IMG/VR virus record: IMGVR_UViG_3300019889_000007
Span: 1 to 64,000 of that record
DNA length: 64,000 nt
Origin: a virus
Reading direction: 5' to 3' (one strand)
Shown here piece after piece: positions 1 to 8,281 of the stretch (within the stretch, counting starts at the first letter, position 1; the number at the start of each line of letters is the position of its first letter). The position numbers and the translations under genes are program-made. The notes under the pieces are model-generated. The model did no database searches. It saw only the letters and a list, made by a program, of their open reading frames with translations, and was not told the origin of the DNA.

Positions 1-642
1 GTGGTCGGGAACAGTGACGACGTGCTGGACGGCCCGGTGTCGATCGTCGAACTGGTCGACGCGACCGAGGGGCCGTGTCACGGGTATCACTGGGAGTTTC
101 GGCTAAGGCACATGATCACCGTAGTGTGGCGAGACGACGGCACATCGAACTGGTTGACCGATGAGTCTTACGCCCCGTTCATCGAACCGGCCTACCACCC
201 CTACGACGAACCGGCGCCCGGTTTGTTCGATATCCGGTGGGAAGCGGTCGCTCCGCCGGTGACCGTGGTCATCAGAGCCAACGGGCTGTCACTGGAGACG
301 GCCACTGAGGCGGCACCGCGTGTGGTCAGACAGCTGGCGGCGTGGAAGTATCTGCCGCCGACGTTGGATCAGCGTGCCCGGCATCAGCTGGCGCGCGTCA
401 TGCGGTACCGGGAACTGGCGGCCCGTGCGGGCAAGTCAGCGATCGACCGTGTGGCGACGCACGGCGACGGCATCACGGCCGACACGGTGGCGTTGATCGC
501 GGACGCGTGGCCGAAGTTGACCGGTCCGGTCAATGTGCGGGGCGAGTTCGGTGACACGGTGCCGGAGTTCGGGCGGCGAGTGCTCGGGCTTCCGGCTGAA
601 GGGCCGGTGACTGTCGAGACCGATCCGGCCGTGTGGTCCTAG
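1..642 (+). CDS. Hypothetical protein, 5' end at window edge
   Basis: A 213-residue frame that opens with GTG at the first base of the window, so the true start may lie outside. The N-terminal half is rich in Trp and Tyr (HWEFRLRH near residue 30). The C-terminal half is Ala/Arg-rich and probably helical (residues 105-150). No signal peptide, membrane segment or known domain is visible. It is the first of a long run of small same-strand genes, as in accessory regions of actinobacteriophages. Function unknown. Confidence 0.7.
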   Translation: MVGNSDDVLDGPVSIVELVDATEGPCHGYHWEFRLRHMITVVWRDDGTSNWLTDESYAPFIEPAYHPYDEPAPGLFDIRWEAVAPPVTVVIRANGLSLETATEAAPRVVRQLAAWKYLPPTLDQRARHQLARVMRYRELAARAGKSAIDRVATHGDGITADTVALIADAWPKLTGPVNVRGEFGDTVPEFGRRVLGLPAEGPVTVETDPAVWS

Positions 643-656
643 GAAAGGAGAGACCA

Positions 657-1028
657 TTGAATGTCACATTCCAGTTGCGGCACAGTGACCAAGCCACGTA
701 CTTCGCTGGTGACCGCCTGAATGAACAGCTCACCGGTGAACTCGTCTCCCGGTATAACGACAACGGCATCGTGGTGGTGGACGGCTGGCGGTACGCACAC
801 GATGTTCCGTGCCGCCGGTTGAAGCCAGCGCGGCGAGTCCATGTCTTCTACTACCGGCACGACAGTTACGGCGGCCCGAAGTGGACGTGGTGCAAAGAGA
901 TCAGTAACGAGGTTCATGACCATGCCAGTGGGCTGCGAACGTACCCGAACCAGGAGGCGGCGCTTGACGCTGCCCTGGAATGGCTCAGTTCCCCCATTGT
1001 AGACAACCAAGAGGTAGTAGGTGAGTGA
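657..1028 (+). CDS. Hypothetical protein with TTG start
   Basis: A 123-residue protein of unknown function. The TTG at 657 is chosen because AAAGGAG (644-650) lies six bases upstream, whereas the GTG at 633 precedes that site. The sequence is rich in aromatic residues and His/Tyr (HVFYYRHDSYGG in the middle) and ends in an acidic helix. The last codons overlap the next GTG start at 1021 by eight bases, so the two are probably translationally coupled. Confidence 0.8.
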   Translation: MNVTFQLRHSDQATYFAGDRLNEQLTGELVSRYNDNGIVVVDGWRYAHDVPCRRLKPARRVHVFYYRHDSYGGPKWTWCKEISNEVHDHASGLRTYPNQEAALDAALEWLSSPIVDNQEVVGE

Positions 1029-1491
1029 CACGATTGCTCTTGAAAACATTTCGAACATCACGGCGTACGCGTTTCAATGGCGCACCCCGACCGGGTTCTG
1101 GTACCAGTTGGTGAACCCGATCGGTACCCGCACCATGTGGTTCGGGACGCGCGGACTGGACGGGCGATGGTCCAGCCGGGCCGTGGAAAACCCCGGCCGG
1201 TTCATGGAGACGGCGCCGAAAAAGGCCACCGAATTCCAGACCGCCGTGGCGGCGTACATGAAGGCGGCGATGTCCGATGACTTACACGGTGTTGCAAGTC
1301 CTGGAGAGTGTCCGAAAAGCACACTTCGAGGCCCAGCATTGCGACGGCCTTCGAGCCAGTTACCCCATAGCGTACGAGCTGGGTCCGTTGGACCAGACAG
1401 TCAAGATGTTGTTGCGCGCCTTGGGGTATCGCTACGGTGCCGAGTCGAACATAGCCGAGCTGTTGCGGACGACCGACACCCCGACCGGTGA
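1021..1491 (+). CDS. Hypothetical protein, C-terminal third probably out of frame
   Basis: The GTG start overlaps the upstream gene. Residues 1-85 (TGFWYQLVNPIGT region) look like normal coding sequence. From about residue 86 the frame becomes Arg/Pro/Ser-rich and runs for 215 bases inside the next gene, whose ATG sits in an ATGA motif at 1277-1280. In a normal coupled pair this gene would end at that TGA, but the TGA is not in its frame. A one-base indel, a programmed frameshift or a lost stop codon would each explain this. Function unknown. Confidence 0.55.
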   Translation: MSDTIALENISNITAYAFQWRTPTGFWYQLVNPIGTRTMWFGTRGLDGRWSSRAVENPGRFMETAPKKATEFQTAVAAYMKAAMSDDLHGVASPGECPKSTLRGPALRRPSSQLPHSVRAGSVGPDSQDVVARLGVSLRCRVEHSRAVADDRHPDR

Positions 1492-1669
1492 AATCCTGGA
1501 ACGCTATCTCCTGTGCGACTGGCAGACGGCTACGTACCAACCGATGCCGGTGCGGTGCCACGAACTGGCGGCGCCGGACTCGCCGTGGTGCCCATCCCAT
1601 ATCGCTGACGCGCTCGACAACTGGCCGCACGCCGTGCTGCCCAAGCGGGTACCGAAGGATGCCACGTGA
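1277..1669 (+). CDS. Hypothetical protein
   Basis: A 130-residue protein beginning at the ATG of an ATGA motif, with even codon use throughout. It has a helical N-terminal half and a C-terminal C-x10-C pair (residues 92 and 103) around CHELAAPDSPWC. It has no membrane segment or recognised domain. It overlaps the out-of-frame tail of the preceding frame. Function unknown. Confidence 0.75.
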   Translation: MTYTVLQVLESVRKAHFEAQHCDGLRASYPIAYELGPLDQTVKMLLRALGYRYGAESNIAELLRTTDTPTGEILERYLLCDWQTATYQPMPVRCHELAAPDSPWCPSHIADALDNWPHAVLPKRVPKDAT

Positions 1670-1769
1670 AGTGCTCCCTGGTGGTGGCCCGCGCCTGGTC
1701 GGCGTGCATCGTGGCGACACTGAACTAGGCTCGTGCCTGGTTGTATATTCGATCTACAAAGGAGAACAT

Positions 1770-1967
1770 GTGTCGACGTGTGAGCACTGCGGTGCCGCCT
1801 CGGACGGGCTTGTCAAGCGACAGCTGAAGTACCGGTTCAAGAAGGCGCTCATCCATGCGGTGGTGGCTTTGGTCAGTGCCGGTGTGGGGGCGGGCGGTAT
1901 GGCGTTGTCGGATGACGACGACGGTGATGACCGTGAGTATGAGAACGTCCAGCCGTACGAGGATTAA
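1770..1967 (+). CDS. Small membrane protein with Cys pair and acidic tail
   Basis: A 65-residue protein. The GTG at 1770 follows AAAGGAG (1758-1764) at five bases. An N-terminal CEHC motif (residues 4-7) could bind metal. A Gly/Ala/Val-rich hydrophobic segment spans residues 29-47, and the tail is rich in Asp/Glu (SDDDDGDD). The layout suggests one membrane pass with an acidic C-terminus. Function unknown. Confidence 0.7.
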   Translation: MSTCEHCGAASDGLVKRQLKYRFKKALIHAVVALVSAGVGAGGMALSDDDDGDDREYENVQPYED

Positions 1968-2041
1968 CGTGGATTGATTCGGTGGGTCAGGGGGCTGGTG
2001 TCGCCTGACCACGCCGTGTTCTATCCATAAAGGAGATACCT

Positions 2042-2566
2042 ATGGCAAGTGGATTCACTCTCAAAGAGCTGGCGAATTTCGCTGGGGTCCGTACCCCGGT
2101 GGCCGAGTCGCTGGGTGCGAAGTGGCTGGAGAACGAGGCCGACTCGGTCGTGTCGGTGTACCCGCGCAAGGGCAACCCGGCGCGGGACGAAGGCATGTCC
2201 GGGGATTCCAGTGCCCGCGATGAGGCACGGGATGCGATCACCGCGCCGGGCCACGCGTGGGCATGGACCATAGTGGCGGACCTGGCGATCTGGAAAAGGA
2301 TTGACTGGCATGAGGTGGCCACCCCGGCGAAGCGGTCGTGCAGTGAGGCCCACGACGAGTGCGACGCCAGCGACAACGGCCGGTGCTTCGCCGGTGAACA
2401 TGTCTCGTGTCTGGCGTTGCCGCACGCTCCGGCGGATCTGGCCGGACTGATGGTGGTCAACGTCGGCCGCACAATGGCCGCGTCGATCGCTGAAGCACTC
2501 GACGAACGCGACGACGAGGCCGCTGACGAGGCGTATTACGACGACGCCATGGAGGACGACGAGTGA
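2042..2566 (+). CDS. Hypothetical acidic protein
   Basis: A 174-residue protein with a clear AAAGGAG site before its ATG. It starts with a helix-turn-helix-sized stretch (FTLKELANFAGV) but no DNA-binding family can be named. Four Cys residues lie between residues 100 and 122, and the last 30 residues are Asp/Glu-rich. Its stop overlaps the GTG start of the next gene. Function unknown. Confidence 0.75.
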   Translation: MASGFTLKELANFAGVRTPVAESLGAKWLENEADSVVSVYPRKGNPARDEGMSGDSSARDEARDAITAPGHAWAWTIVADLAIWKRIDWHEVATPAKRSCSEAHDECDASDNGRCFAGEHVSCLALPHAPADLAGLMVVNVGRTMAASIAEALDERDDEAADEAYYDDAMEDDE

Positions 2567-2901
2567 TCATCAAAGCCAACACCCACCTAAGGACCCTCGG
2601 TGAGTGCGCGGCCGTGGTGATGACCAGACCCCAGACGTACAACGAGTCAGGGGCGATCGTGTTCACCATGTCCATAGCAGAACGCATGTACGAGGTGCGT
2701 GACTACGGCTACCAGGTGCGAGTGGAACCACTGCCCGAGTTGGGTAATGGTGTCCGCATTGGGGTGGCGAGCCGTCGTGACCGCGACGTCGATTACGACA
2801 CCGCCGTGGTGTGGGCGCTGTCGATCATGGAAGCCGCCGGGATTCTTCGGCACACCAAAAACGGACGGCACGACAACACCGGGATGGACGGCAGGCATTG
2901 A
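2563..2901 (+). CDS. Hypothetical protein
   Basis: A 112-residue protein whose GTG start overlaps the previous stop by four bases (GTGA), implying translational coupling. The sequence alternates beta-like stretches (YGYQVRVEPL) with a C-terminal helix (VVWALSIMEAAG) and has no membrane or metal motif. Function unknown. Confidence 0.75.
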   Translation: MIIKANTHLRTLGECAAVVMTRPQTYNESGAIVFTMSIAERMYEVRDYGYQVRVEPLPELGNGVRIGVASRRDRDVDYDTAVVWALSIMEAAGILRHTKNGRHDNTGMDGRH

Positions 2902-2903
2902 GT

Positions 2904-3161
2904 ATGCGCGTCCCTAAAGAGATCGAATGCCTGGTACAGGCGCCGCAACTGCATTTCACGATTGAGGTTCCCGCTGGCGGTAACGCTTACGCGGTGGTTG
3001 ATCGCGGTGCGACGGTGTCGGTGTTCGGGCCGTCCGGGAAGTTGGTGGGAGACACTGCCGGGCGGCTTGAGGCCCCCGGTGGTGGCCCGCGCCGGGCCTC
3101 GTCGATATCGGCCCGGACGTGGGCGTTCAAGATCCTCCGCGCACATGAAATCGTCATTTAA
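2904..3161 (+). CDS. Small hypothetical protein
   Basis: An 85-residue, probably all-beta protein (HFTIEVPAGGNAYAVV near the N-terminus). Start at ATG 2904. A TTG two codons upstream (2898), overlapping the previous stop as TTGA, is an equally coupled alternative. No known domain. Confidence 0.65.
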   Translation: MRVPKEIECLVQAPQLHFTIEVPAGGNAYAVVDRGATVSVFGPSGKLVGDTAGRLEAPGGGPRRASSISARTWAFKILRAHEIVI

Positions 3162-3173
3162 GGAGACCCCCTG

Positions 3174-3557
3174 TTGAGTACAGACTTTCAGATCCCTGAG
3201 TTCGGGCACTTGGCCGATATGGTCGAGACCGCTACACCCCCGCAAGGGTCGACGGCGGCGTGCTGGTTGATCGACGTGGCCAAGGCGGTCATTGAAGCCG
3301 CACCGGGAACGGCCAGTGCCGCTATCGAGGCCGTTGATGATTTGTCGGTGTTCTCGGCGGAGAGTGAAGCGTGGGAAATCGCGTGCGACCTTCGCGCGTG
3401 GACGGCGATGTTCGATTCCGATGACGATCCGCGCCGGACGGTGATCGATAACGACTTCAGCGATGCTGTCGGGGATTACGCCATCTATCTGTTGCGGGCG
3501 ATCGCTTCGATGCTGGCGCGGCAGTTGTTCACTGCCATGAATTCGACCGAAGAGTAG
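3174..3557 (+). CDS. Hypothetical acidic protein with TTG start
   Basis: A 127-residue Ala/Asp-rich helical protein. TTG at 3174 follows TAAGGAGA at 3160-3167. Two Cys and several Trp residues (ACWLIDVAKAVIEAAP near residue 29) are present, without a metal-site pattern. It lies in a run of similarly sized small genes with their own ribosome sites. Function unknown. Confidence 0.75.
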   Translation: MSTDFQIPEFGHLADMVETATPPQGSTAACWLIDVAKAVIEAAPGTASAAIEAVDDLSVFSAESEAWEIACDLRAWTAMFDSDDDPRRTVIDNDFSDAVGDYAIYLLRAIASMLARQLFTAMNSTEE

Positions 3558-3642
3558 GAGTGGCGAGTGGTTTCAGTGACGTCACCGCACTGTGGAGTGT
3601 GGTGACGTTGCCGTGTCTACCCGACACACAAAGGAGTACATT

Positions 3643-4332
3643 ATGGACAAACCCGTGGATTACCGGGTGATCAAAGCCGCCGGACAGTTCTGGCGCACAC
3701 CCCGAGATCACGTCAACTGGCAGGTGGAGAAAGCGCGCGAAGAGGGCGCCCCACAGGATGCTTACGACCGGCACGAACTCAGGTCCGCCACCGCGTTGGT
3801 TGAGAAGTATGGCTTCCCGATAACGGATCGCGCCAAGTATTTCGTGACTGATGTCAGTATCTGGCAGAAGTGGCCGGTGCCGTTCGCTGACGCCGAGATC
3901 GCGCCGAAGATCGATGAGATCCTGGCGGGCATGCCGCATATGCGTGGCGTCGACGTGCCGGAGCATGTGACCGCGAGCATCGTGGTCGGCTGCGGTGCGA
4001 TCGGTTGGTGTCCGTGGTGGAGTGGCTACGAACAGAATTGGACCGTTGCCGACGAACACGACTATCAGGCGCCGGACGGGTGGATCGTCCATCTGGAGCA
4101 CACCGACCCCGACGACCCTGACGCCGTGCCGGAGGTCAAAGTGATCACGCACGAGAAGATCATGCGGGCAGTCCGGCTGATCACCGACCCCGACAGTGGT
4201 GTCGGCAACGGCGTCCAACTTCGCGACAAGTGCTACGAGTTGTTGTCCTCACCGGAGGACGCTGATTTCGATGCCGAGGACGCCGACGCGGTACTCCAGA
4301 TCGTGGCGTTCGGTGAAGGCATCTACGGATAA
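3643..4332 (+). CDS. Hypothetical protein, Trp-rich
   Basis: A 229-residue protein. ATG 3643 is chosen because AAAGGAG (3630-3636) lies just upstream. The middle contains a Trp-rich segment (GWCPWWSGYEQNW, around residue 124), and the C-terminal region is helical and acidic. No signal peptide or membrane helix. The gene is followed by a short gap and another strong ribosome site. No family recognised. Confidence 0.75.
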   Translation: MDKPVDYRVIKAAGQFWRTPRDHVNWQVEKAREEGAPQDAYDRHELRSATALVEKYGFPITDRAKYFVTDVSIWQKWPVPFADAEIAPKIDEILAGMPHMRGVDVPEHVTASIVVGCGAIGWCPWWSGYEQNWTVADEHDYQAPDGWIVHLEHTDPDDPDAVPEVKVITHEKIMRAVRLITDPDSGVGNGVQLRDKCYELLSSPEDADFDAEDADAVLQIVAFGEGIYG

Positions 4333-4349
4333 CCCCCCAAGGAGAACCA

Positions 4350-4736
4350 TTGGACGCCGAACAGATCATCACCGAAATCTATGCGCACCCCCGTGCCAGT
4401 GACCACGTGATCCTACGAAACATCGTGGCAAAACACGATCGTCCGTCGTACGGACCGTTGACCGAGCATCAAGCCAAAGCGGTGATATATGCGGTCGAAC
4501 AGATCGCGTACACCGCTATCGAGCACCTGGCCGATTCCCGAACACCGAAAGAATCCGATCCGTGGCGGGCAGCGGTAGTGCTGGCGGCGTACGCGGTCCT
4601 CAGGATCGAGGACGAAGATGCATTGTGGGACTCCCACAACACCCATCCCGAGGATGGGTTCGGGATAGACAAGCAGGTCAGAAACGTCATCCGGTATTTG
4701 GCGCACGCTATCAGAGCGTTCATGCTCCACGATTAG
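4350..4736 (+). CDS. Hypothetical protein with TTG start
   Basis: A 128-residue helical protein. TTG at 4350 follows CAAGGAGAA at about six bases. It contains Ala-rich helices (AKAVIYAVEQIAYTAIEHL) and a C-terminal NVIRYLAHAIRAFM segment. It could be a compact helical bundle. Function unknown. Confidence 0.75.
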   Translation: MDAEQIITEIYAHPRASDHVILRNIVAKHDRPSYGPLTEHQAKAVIYAVEQIAYTAIEHLADSRTPKESDPWRAAVVLAAYAVLRIEDEDALWDSHNTHPEDGFGIDKQVRNVIRYLAHAIRAFMLHD

Positions 4737-4749
4737 ACAGCGAGATTCG

Positions 4750-5232
4750 ATGCAGACAAAAAATGTTTCCACTATGGATGTTGCTGAGGCGGTGCTGACG
4801 GCTTGGCGAGTCGCCAAAGCGTATGAACCCGCCCCTGGCAAACGAATCCCCAACACCGCTGAGCACCTGAAAATGGAACTCGTCGACGTCCTGAGCGACA
4901 TGGGATTCGACACGTGGCTGGCCGAGGAAATCGTCGTTAAGGTTAACGACGATCCGGAGCTGACACTGCCCGCAGCCGTGGCTCAGTGCAGTATACCGAT
5001 CACCGTGAAATGGACGGTGGTGACCAAATATGAAGCGGTCATCAACGCCCAACAGCACGGCATAACCCTGGCCGACTTGCAGGCGAACCCGTTCAGTGAA
5101 GAAGCGTTCGCCGTGTACGCCGAACTGGAACGCGACAATGGCGCGCGGTCATCCAACTGGTCCATCACCGACGCTTCTGCCAAGGCTGCCGCTGAGGACG
5201 AGGCAGTACAGCATCTGATCAATCGGTGGTAA
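4750..5232 (+). CDS. Hypothetical protein
   Basis: A 160-residue protein with a helical N-terminal half (MDVAEAVLTAWRVAKAY) and a C-terminal acidic helix that ends with VQHLINRW. No recognised domain. The ribosome site is weak, so translation may depend partly on the gene just upstream (13-base gap). Confidence 0.7.
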   Translation: MQTKNVSTMDVAEAVLTAWRVAKAYEPAPGKRIPNTAEHLKMELVDVLSDMGFDTWLAEEIVVKVNDDPELTLPAAVAQCSIPITVKWTVVTKYEAVINAQQHGITLADLQANPFSEEAFAVYAELERDNGARSSNWSITDASAKAAAEDEAVQHLINRW

Positions 5233-5302
5233 GAAGACAACCGGTGGCCGCCCGGTGCGCTAGAGCGGCCACCTCCCCCCACCACAACAGACAAGGCAGC
5301 AC

Positions 5303-6106
5303 ATGACTGAAATCAGGAAAGTCGGCGTCACGACGACGCCGACAAAGTCGCTCGGTCTCGACGGGTACAGCGAATCGGTCGAGGTCATCAAATTCGACGA
5401 CGGAAAACCAGACGTGCCGGGCCAAGGGTTCTACTACCGGGTGATGGTGGACACCGACGACGCACCACACCTGATCAAAACCCCCTCGCACGACACTGAC
5501 GGTGAGCTGCGGATGGTGGCGATCGCCGGGACCCTCGGGCTGGGCGACCTGCTGAAAGTCCACGGCCGCGACTACATTCTGGTGACTGCCCGGACCAGTG
5601 TGCCCGAGCTGATCGCCGCCACAGAACTCAAGCGTGGCCACACCGAGGACATGTGGAACTCATGGGTCAACGACGAACTCGTCGAAGGTGGCCCGGCCAT
5701 CAGCAACGACTCCGCGAGCGAGCTGGGGGAGGCGTGTGACGCCGGGGTGGTAGACGTGATGATCGATCACGCGCCGCCACTGGGGACCGTTGGGCTTCGG
5801 TCCTGGAGCGTGGAGGATTTCCGGCGCGTGGCCATCGCCTGCCATGTTTCGTACCGGCCCAAAACAGGACCGGGCGACGGCGGTAAGGGGTGGGGTTACG
5901 ACATCATCGCGGTCGATTTCCTCGAAAACCAGTATCCGGGCCTGACGAAAGACACGCGGGTGACGCTGGACTTCGCGGTACTGGACGACGTCGGCCGACG
6001 GGTCGCGGCGGGTGAGAAAGAGCAAGATCAGTCGCTGTGGCTGGAGTGCGGTGCCTGCGGCGATCTGCATCATTTCGATCCGAAATCGGTGCGAAACGAG
6101 CGTTGA
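5303..6106 (+). CDS. Hypothetical protein with C-terminal Cys pair
   Basis: A 267-residue protein of alternating beta and helical segments. A CGAC motif followed by His residues (CGACGDLHHF, about residue 249) could form half of a zinc site. It has no membrane segment. The start at 5303 is preceded by AAGGCAGCAC. Function unknown. Confidence 0.75.
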   Translation: MTEIRKVGVTTTPTKSLGLDGYSESVEVIKFDDGKPDVPGQGFYYRVMVDTDDAPHLIKTPSHDTDGELRMVAIAGTLGLGDLLKVHGRDYILVTARTSVPELIAATELKRGHTEDMWNSWVNDELVEGGPAISNDSASELGEACDAGVVDVMIDHAPPLGTVGLRSWSVEDFRRVAIACHVSYRPKTGPGDGGKGWGYDIIAVDFLENQYPGLTKDTRVTLDFAVLDDVGRRVAAGEKEQDQSLWLECGACGDLHHFDPKSVRNER

Positions 6107-6190
6107 GCTGGTGGGTTTTCCGTGGCGCCAGGCACCTGGTGTGGCTGGCGTTCGCGGTGAATCGATCCCCCAACAAAAGGAGTGGCCATA

Positions 6191-6784
6191 GTGGAGATTC
6201 AGATCAGGGACGAAGCGCTCAACGAGTTCGGTCGCGGGCTGGCCGAAGCGTTGCCCGGCGAGTGGGTATTCCAAGAGGATGAGCACGGCAACATCGCCAG
6301 GCTGTGCGGCCCCGGCGGCGCCATCCTTCTGTTGGACGGCCGCAAACCGCTCGGTAAGGTCACCGTGTCCACTAAGGCGTACATGTATGTCCCGGAGCAC
6401 CTGAAGCGACACGTATCGATACTGAACTTGCCGTCTGCGTCGGCGTCACTGTCGCCGGGACGTTCCTGCGCCTCTCTGGCGCGGGACGTGGCACGCAAAA
6501 TACTTCCCACAGCAGTCGAACTGAACGCGGAGGTAACACAACGCGCCACTGCGGCCCGGACCCACCTCCAGACCGAAGACGCCCTGTGCGCCCGGTTGGC
6601 GACCATAGCCAACCCTTACGTCGACAAGCAATACAACGTGGCTGTCGATGCCGGTGACTGCTCGGTGAGCATGACGTTGCGGGTCACCGGCGGGTCCGTC
6701 AACATCGACTACGGTTTGCTCGACGCCGACACAGCGGTAGCCATGGTGGAATGGCTGAACCAGCGCCGAACGGACCGGGCATGA
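6191..6784 (+). CDS. Hypothetical protein
   Basis: A 197-residue protein. GTG 6191 is preferred to GTG 6182 because the latter overlaps the ribosome site AAAAGGAGT (6175-6183). The first 100 residues are beta-rich (GGAILLLDGRKPLGKV). The rest is helical, then a beta stretch, then VAMVEWLNQRR. The stop overlaps the ATG of the next gene (ATGA at 6781). Function unknown. Confidence 0.75.
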   Translation: MEIQIRDEALNEFGRGLAEALPGEWVFQEDEHGNIARLCGPGGAILLLDGRKPLGKVTVSTKAYMYVPEHLKRHVSILNLPSASASLSPGRSCASLARDVARKILPTAVELNAEVTQRATAARTHLQTEDALCARLATIANPYVDKQYNVAVDAGDCSVSMTLRVTGGSVNIDYGLLDADTAVAMVEWLNQRRTDRA

Positions 6785-7086
6785 CCGCGATCACCGGGAA
6801 AGAACCCAAACACTGGCACGACGAGAACGGTCGGCATCGGATGCCGGACCCGCGTCAAAGCTTCGGCGATAAGTGGAAGGTCGCCACGGGCGACTACACC
6901 GACGCCGACGAACGGGCCTACGTGCGGCACCTCATAGAGCATGAGCCCGGAGCGGTCGCGGTGCGACTGCCTGGTGACAGCGACCAGATCACGCAGATGT
7001 TCAACTTCATTGACAACTGCGAAAAGCAGATCGCCGTCTTGCACAAATTGATTACGACGATCCGGGAAAGAGACGCCCACAAGTGA
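6781..7086 (+). CDS. Small hypothetical protein with HRMPDP motif
   Basis: A 101-residue protein translationally coupled to its neighbour through ATGA. The N-terminal part (WHDENGRHRMPDPRQSFG) resembles the HRLPHPGQRYHDW stretch of the gene at 7647-7952, suggesting a shared short fold. The C-terminus is a likely coiled-coil helix. Function unknown. Confidence 0.75.
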   Translation: MTAITGKEPKHWHDENGRHRMPDPRQSFGDKWKVATGDYTDADERAYVRHLIEHEPGAVAVRLPGDSDQITQMFNFIDNCEKQIAVLHKLITTIRERDAHK

Positions 7087-7394
7087 GTACCCGCGAGTTC
7101 TATGCGGCGCGGCGCCGCGCGGCCATTACCAACAGCATTGTGACCGCCGGTGACCGTGCGGTCGTAGCGGTGTGGGAACGGGCGGACGGTATCGAGCTTC
7201 GATCACCGTGCTGCGGCGCACCGACGCGAGTGCTGACCGACGCCATCGCGCCTGCCCTGGTTGTACATTGCGGGCGTGCGATGTCGCGCCGCAAGGGAAC
7301 ATCGAACACCGGTGGTTGCCGCCGGATCTACGCCGTGGTCGTACGTGACCATGATGCGGTATGGACATGGAGCGGCGGGTACGACGGCCAGTGA
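7083..7394 (+). CDS. Small zinc-binding-like protein
   Basis: A 103-residue basic protein with GTGA coupling to the upstream gene. Four Cys residues (CCGAP near residue 43, a single Cys near 63, and GGCRR near 78) are spaced like a zinc ribbon, although not in a canonical pattern. It is Arg-rich at the N-terminus (FYAARRRAAI). It may bind nucleic acid. Function unknown. Confidence 0.7.
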   Translation: MSTREFYAARRRAAITNSIVTAGDRAVVAVWERADGIELRSPCCGAPTRVLTDAIAPALVVHCGRAMSRRKGTSNTGGCRRIYAVVVRDHDAVWTWSGGYDGQ

Positions 7395-7660
7395 GCCGGT
7401 TCAACTATTCGCAAGTGGTCATCGATGCGATGTTGTCGACGCCGGATATCTGGGATGTGGTGCAAGTGGCGGCGCGGCGCTGGCAGTTCGAAGCCGATGG
7501 CGCGACCGGCCTGGCCGGGCAGTTGCGGGAGTTCGCGACGGTGGCGGCCGAAGGTGATGCGGTGATGACGGGCAAGTTCGCGGCGGTGGATTGGCCACAC
7601 GTCGCACAGTCCATACTGGACAGAATCGAGTATTGGGACAAAACGAATGACACACATTAA
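7391..7660 (+). CDS. Small hypothetical protein
   Basis: An 89-residue helical protein, GTG 7391, overlapping the preceding stop as GTGA. Contains VVQVAARRWQFEADGATG in its first half and ends with ILDRIEYWDK. Overlaps the next gene by 14 bases. Function unknown. Confidence 0.7.
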   Translation: MSRFNYSQVVIDAMLSTPDIWDVVQVAARRWQFEADGATGLAGQLREFATVAAEGDAVMTGKFAAVDWPHVAQSILDRIEYWDKTNDTH

Positions 7661-7952
7661 AGGCCAGCACGATGCCAACCTCCACGACACCGACGGGAAC
7701 CACCGGCTACCGCACCCTGGTCAGCGATACCACGACTGGCTCGGCGACTACGCGGTGTCCGGTGCCGGAGTGCAACGGTGGGACACCAGCGCACCGATCT
7801 ACAAAGAACAGATGACGGCGCATTTTCAGGCGCACCTCGACCAGGGCGACATCCTGACGCACGCCGACTGTGCGGCGGCGTCGGGCTGCCACGCCGAACC
7901 TGGTCGGCCGTGCCGGTTCTGCGGTACACAGGTCGGCGGTGACCAGGAATGA
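7647..7952 (+). CDS. Small protein with Cys cluster
   Basis: A 101-residue protein. Its first 35 residues resemble those of the product of 6781-7086 (HRLPHPGQRYHDW compared with HRMPDPRQSFGDKW). The C-terminal third holds four Cys (C..C near 74-80, then CRFC near 88-91), a plausible zinc-binding site. It may bind nucleic acid or protein. Overlaps both neighbours by a few bases. Confidence 0.7.
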   Translation: MTHIKGQHDANLHDTDGNHRLPHPGQRYHDWLGDYAVSGAGVQRWDTSAPIYKEQMTAHFQAHLDQGDILTHADCAAASGCHAEPGRPCRFCGTQVGGDQE

Positions 7953-8281
7953 GCGCCAGTGACAGGCCCATGGAGTTGGGGCCGAACTCCGGTCCCCGCC
8001 TGGCCGCGACGGCATGCCCGATGTGCGACACGGCCGGTGGCTTGTCCATTGTGTCGCGCGAAGTATTCGCTCTGAACGACGAGGGCAGCGCGTCGCTGGC
8101 CGGTAGCCGGGAAAAGCGGGTCGGGCATTTTGAGCGCGTCCCGGTGATGCAGTGCAAGGAGTGCGGCCAAGAACTGGTGGGCGGCTGGGACGAAGCCCGC
8201 GAGAACGTGGTTTTCGATGATGCGGTGACGAGATGGAGAGCAGACAATGAACCCGGACAGAATGAGAGTGTGGCACCCTAA
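7949..8281 (+). CDS. Zinc-ribbon protein
   Basis: A 110-residue protein with two CxxC knuckles, CPMC (about residues 24-27) and CKEC (about 68-71), the usual pattern of a zinc ribbon. The segment between is about 40 residues long. It starts with ATG overlapping the previous stop (ATGA), and its end overlaps the next gene by 35 bases. Likely a nucleic-acid or protein adaptor; exact role unknown. Confidence 0.75.
   Translation: MSASDRPMELGPNSGPRLAATACPMCDTAGGLSIVSREVFALNDEGSASLAGSREKRVGHFERVPVMQCKECGQELVGGWDEARENVVFDDAVTRWRADNEPGQNESVAP

Noticed and set aside
3529-4218. Minus-strand frame of 229 codons opposite 3643-4332
   Set aside because: No start signal and no domain; the plus-strand gene has AAAGGAG and fits the operon.
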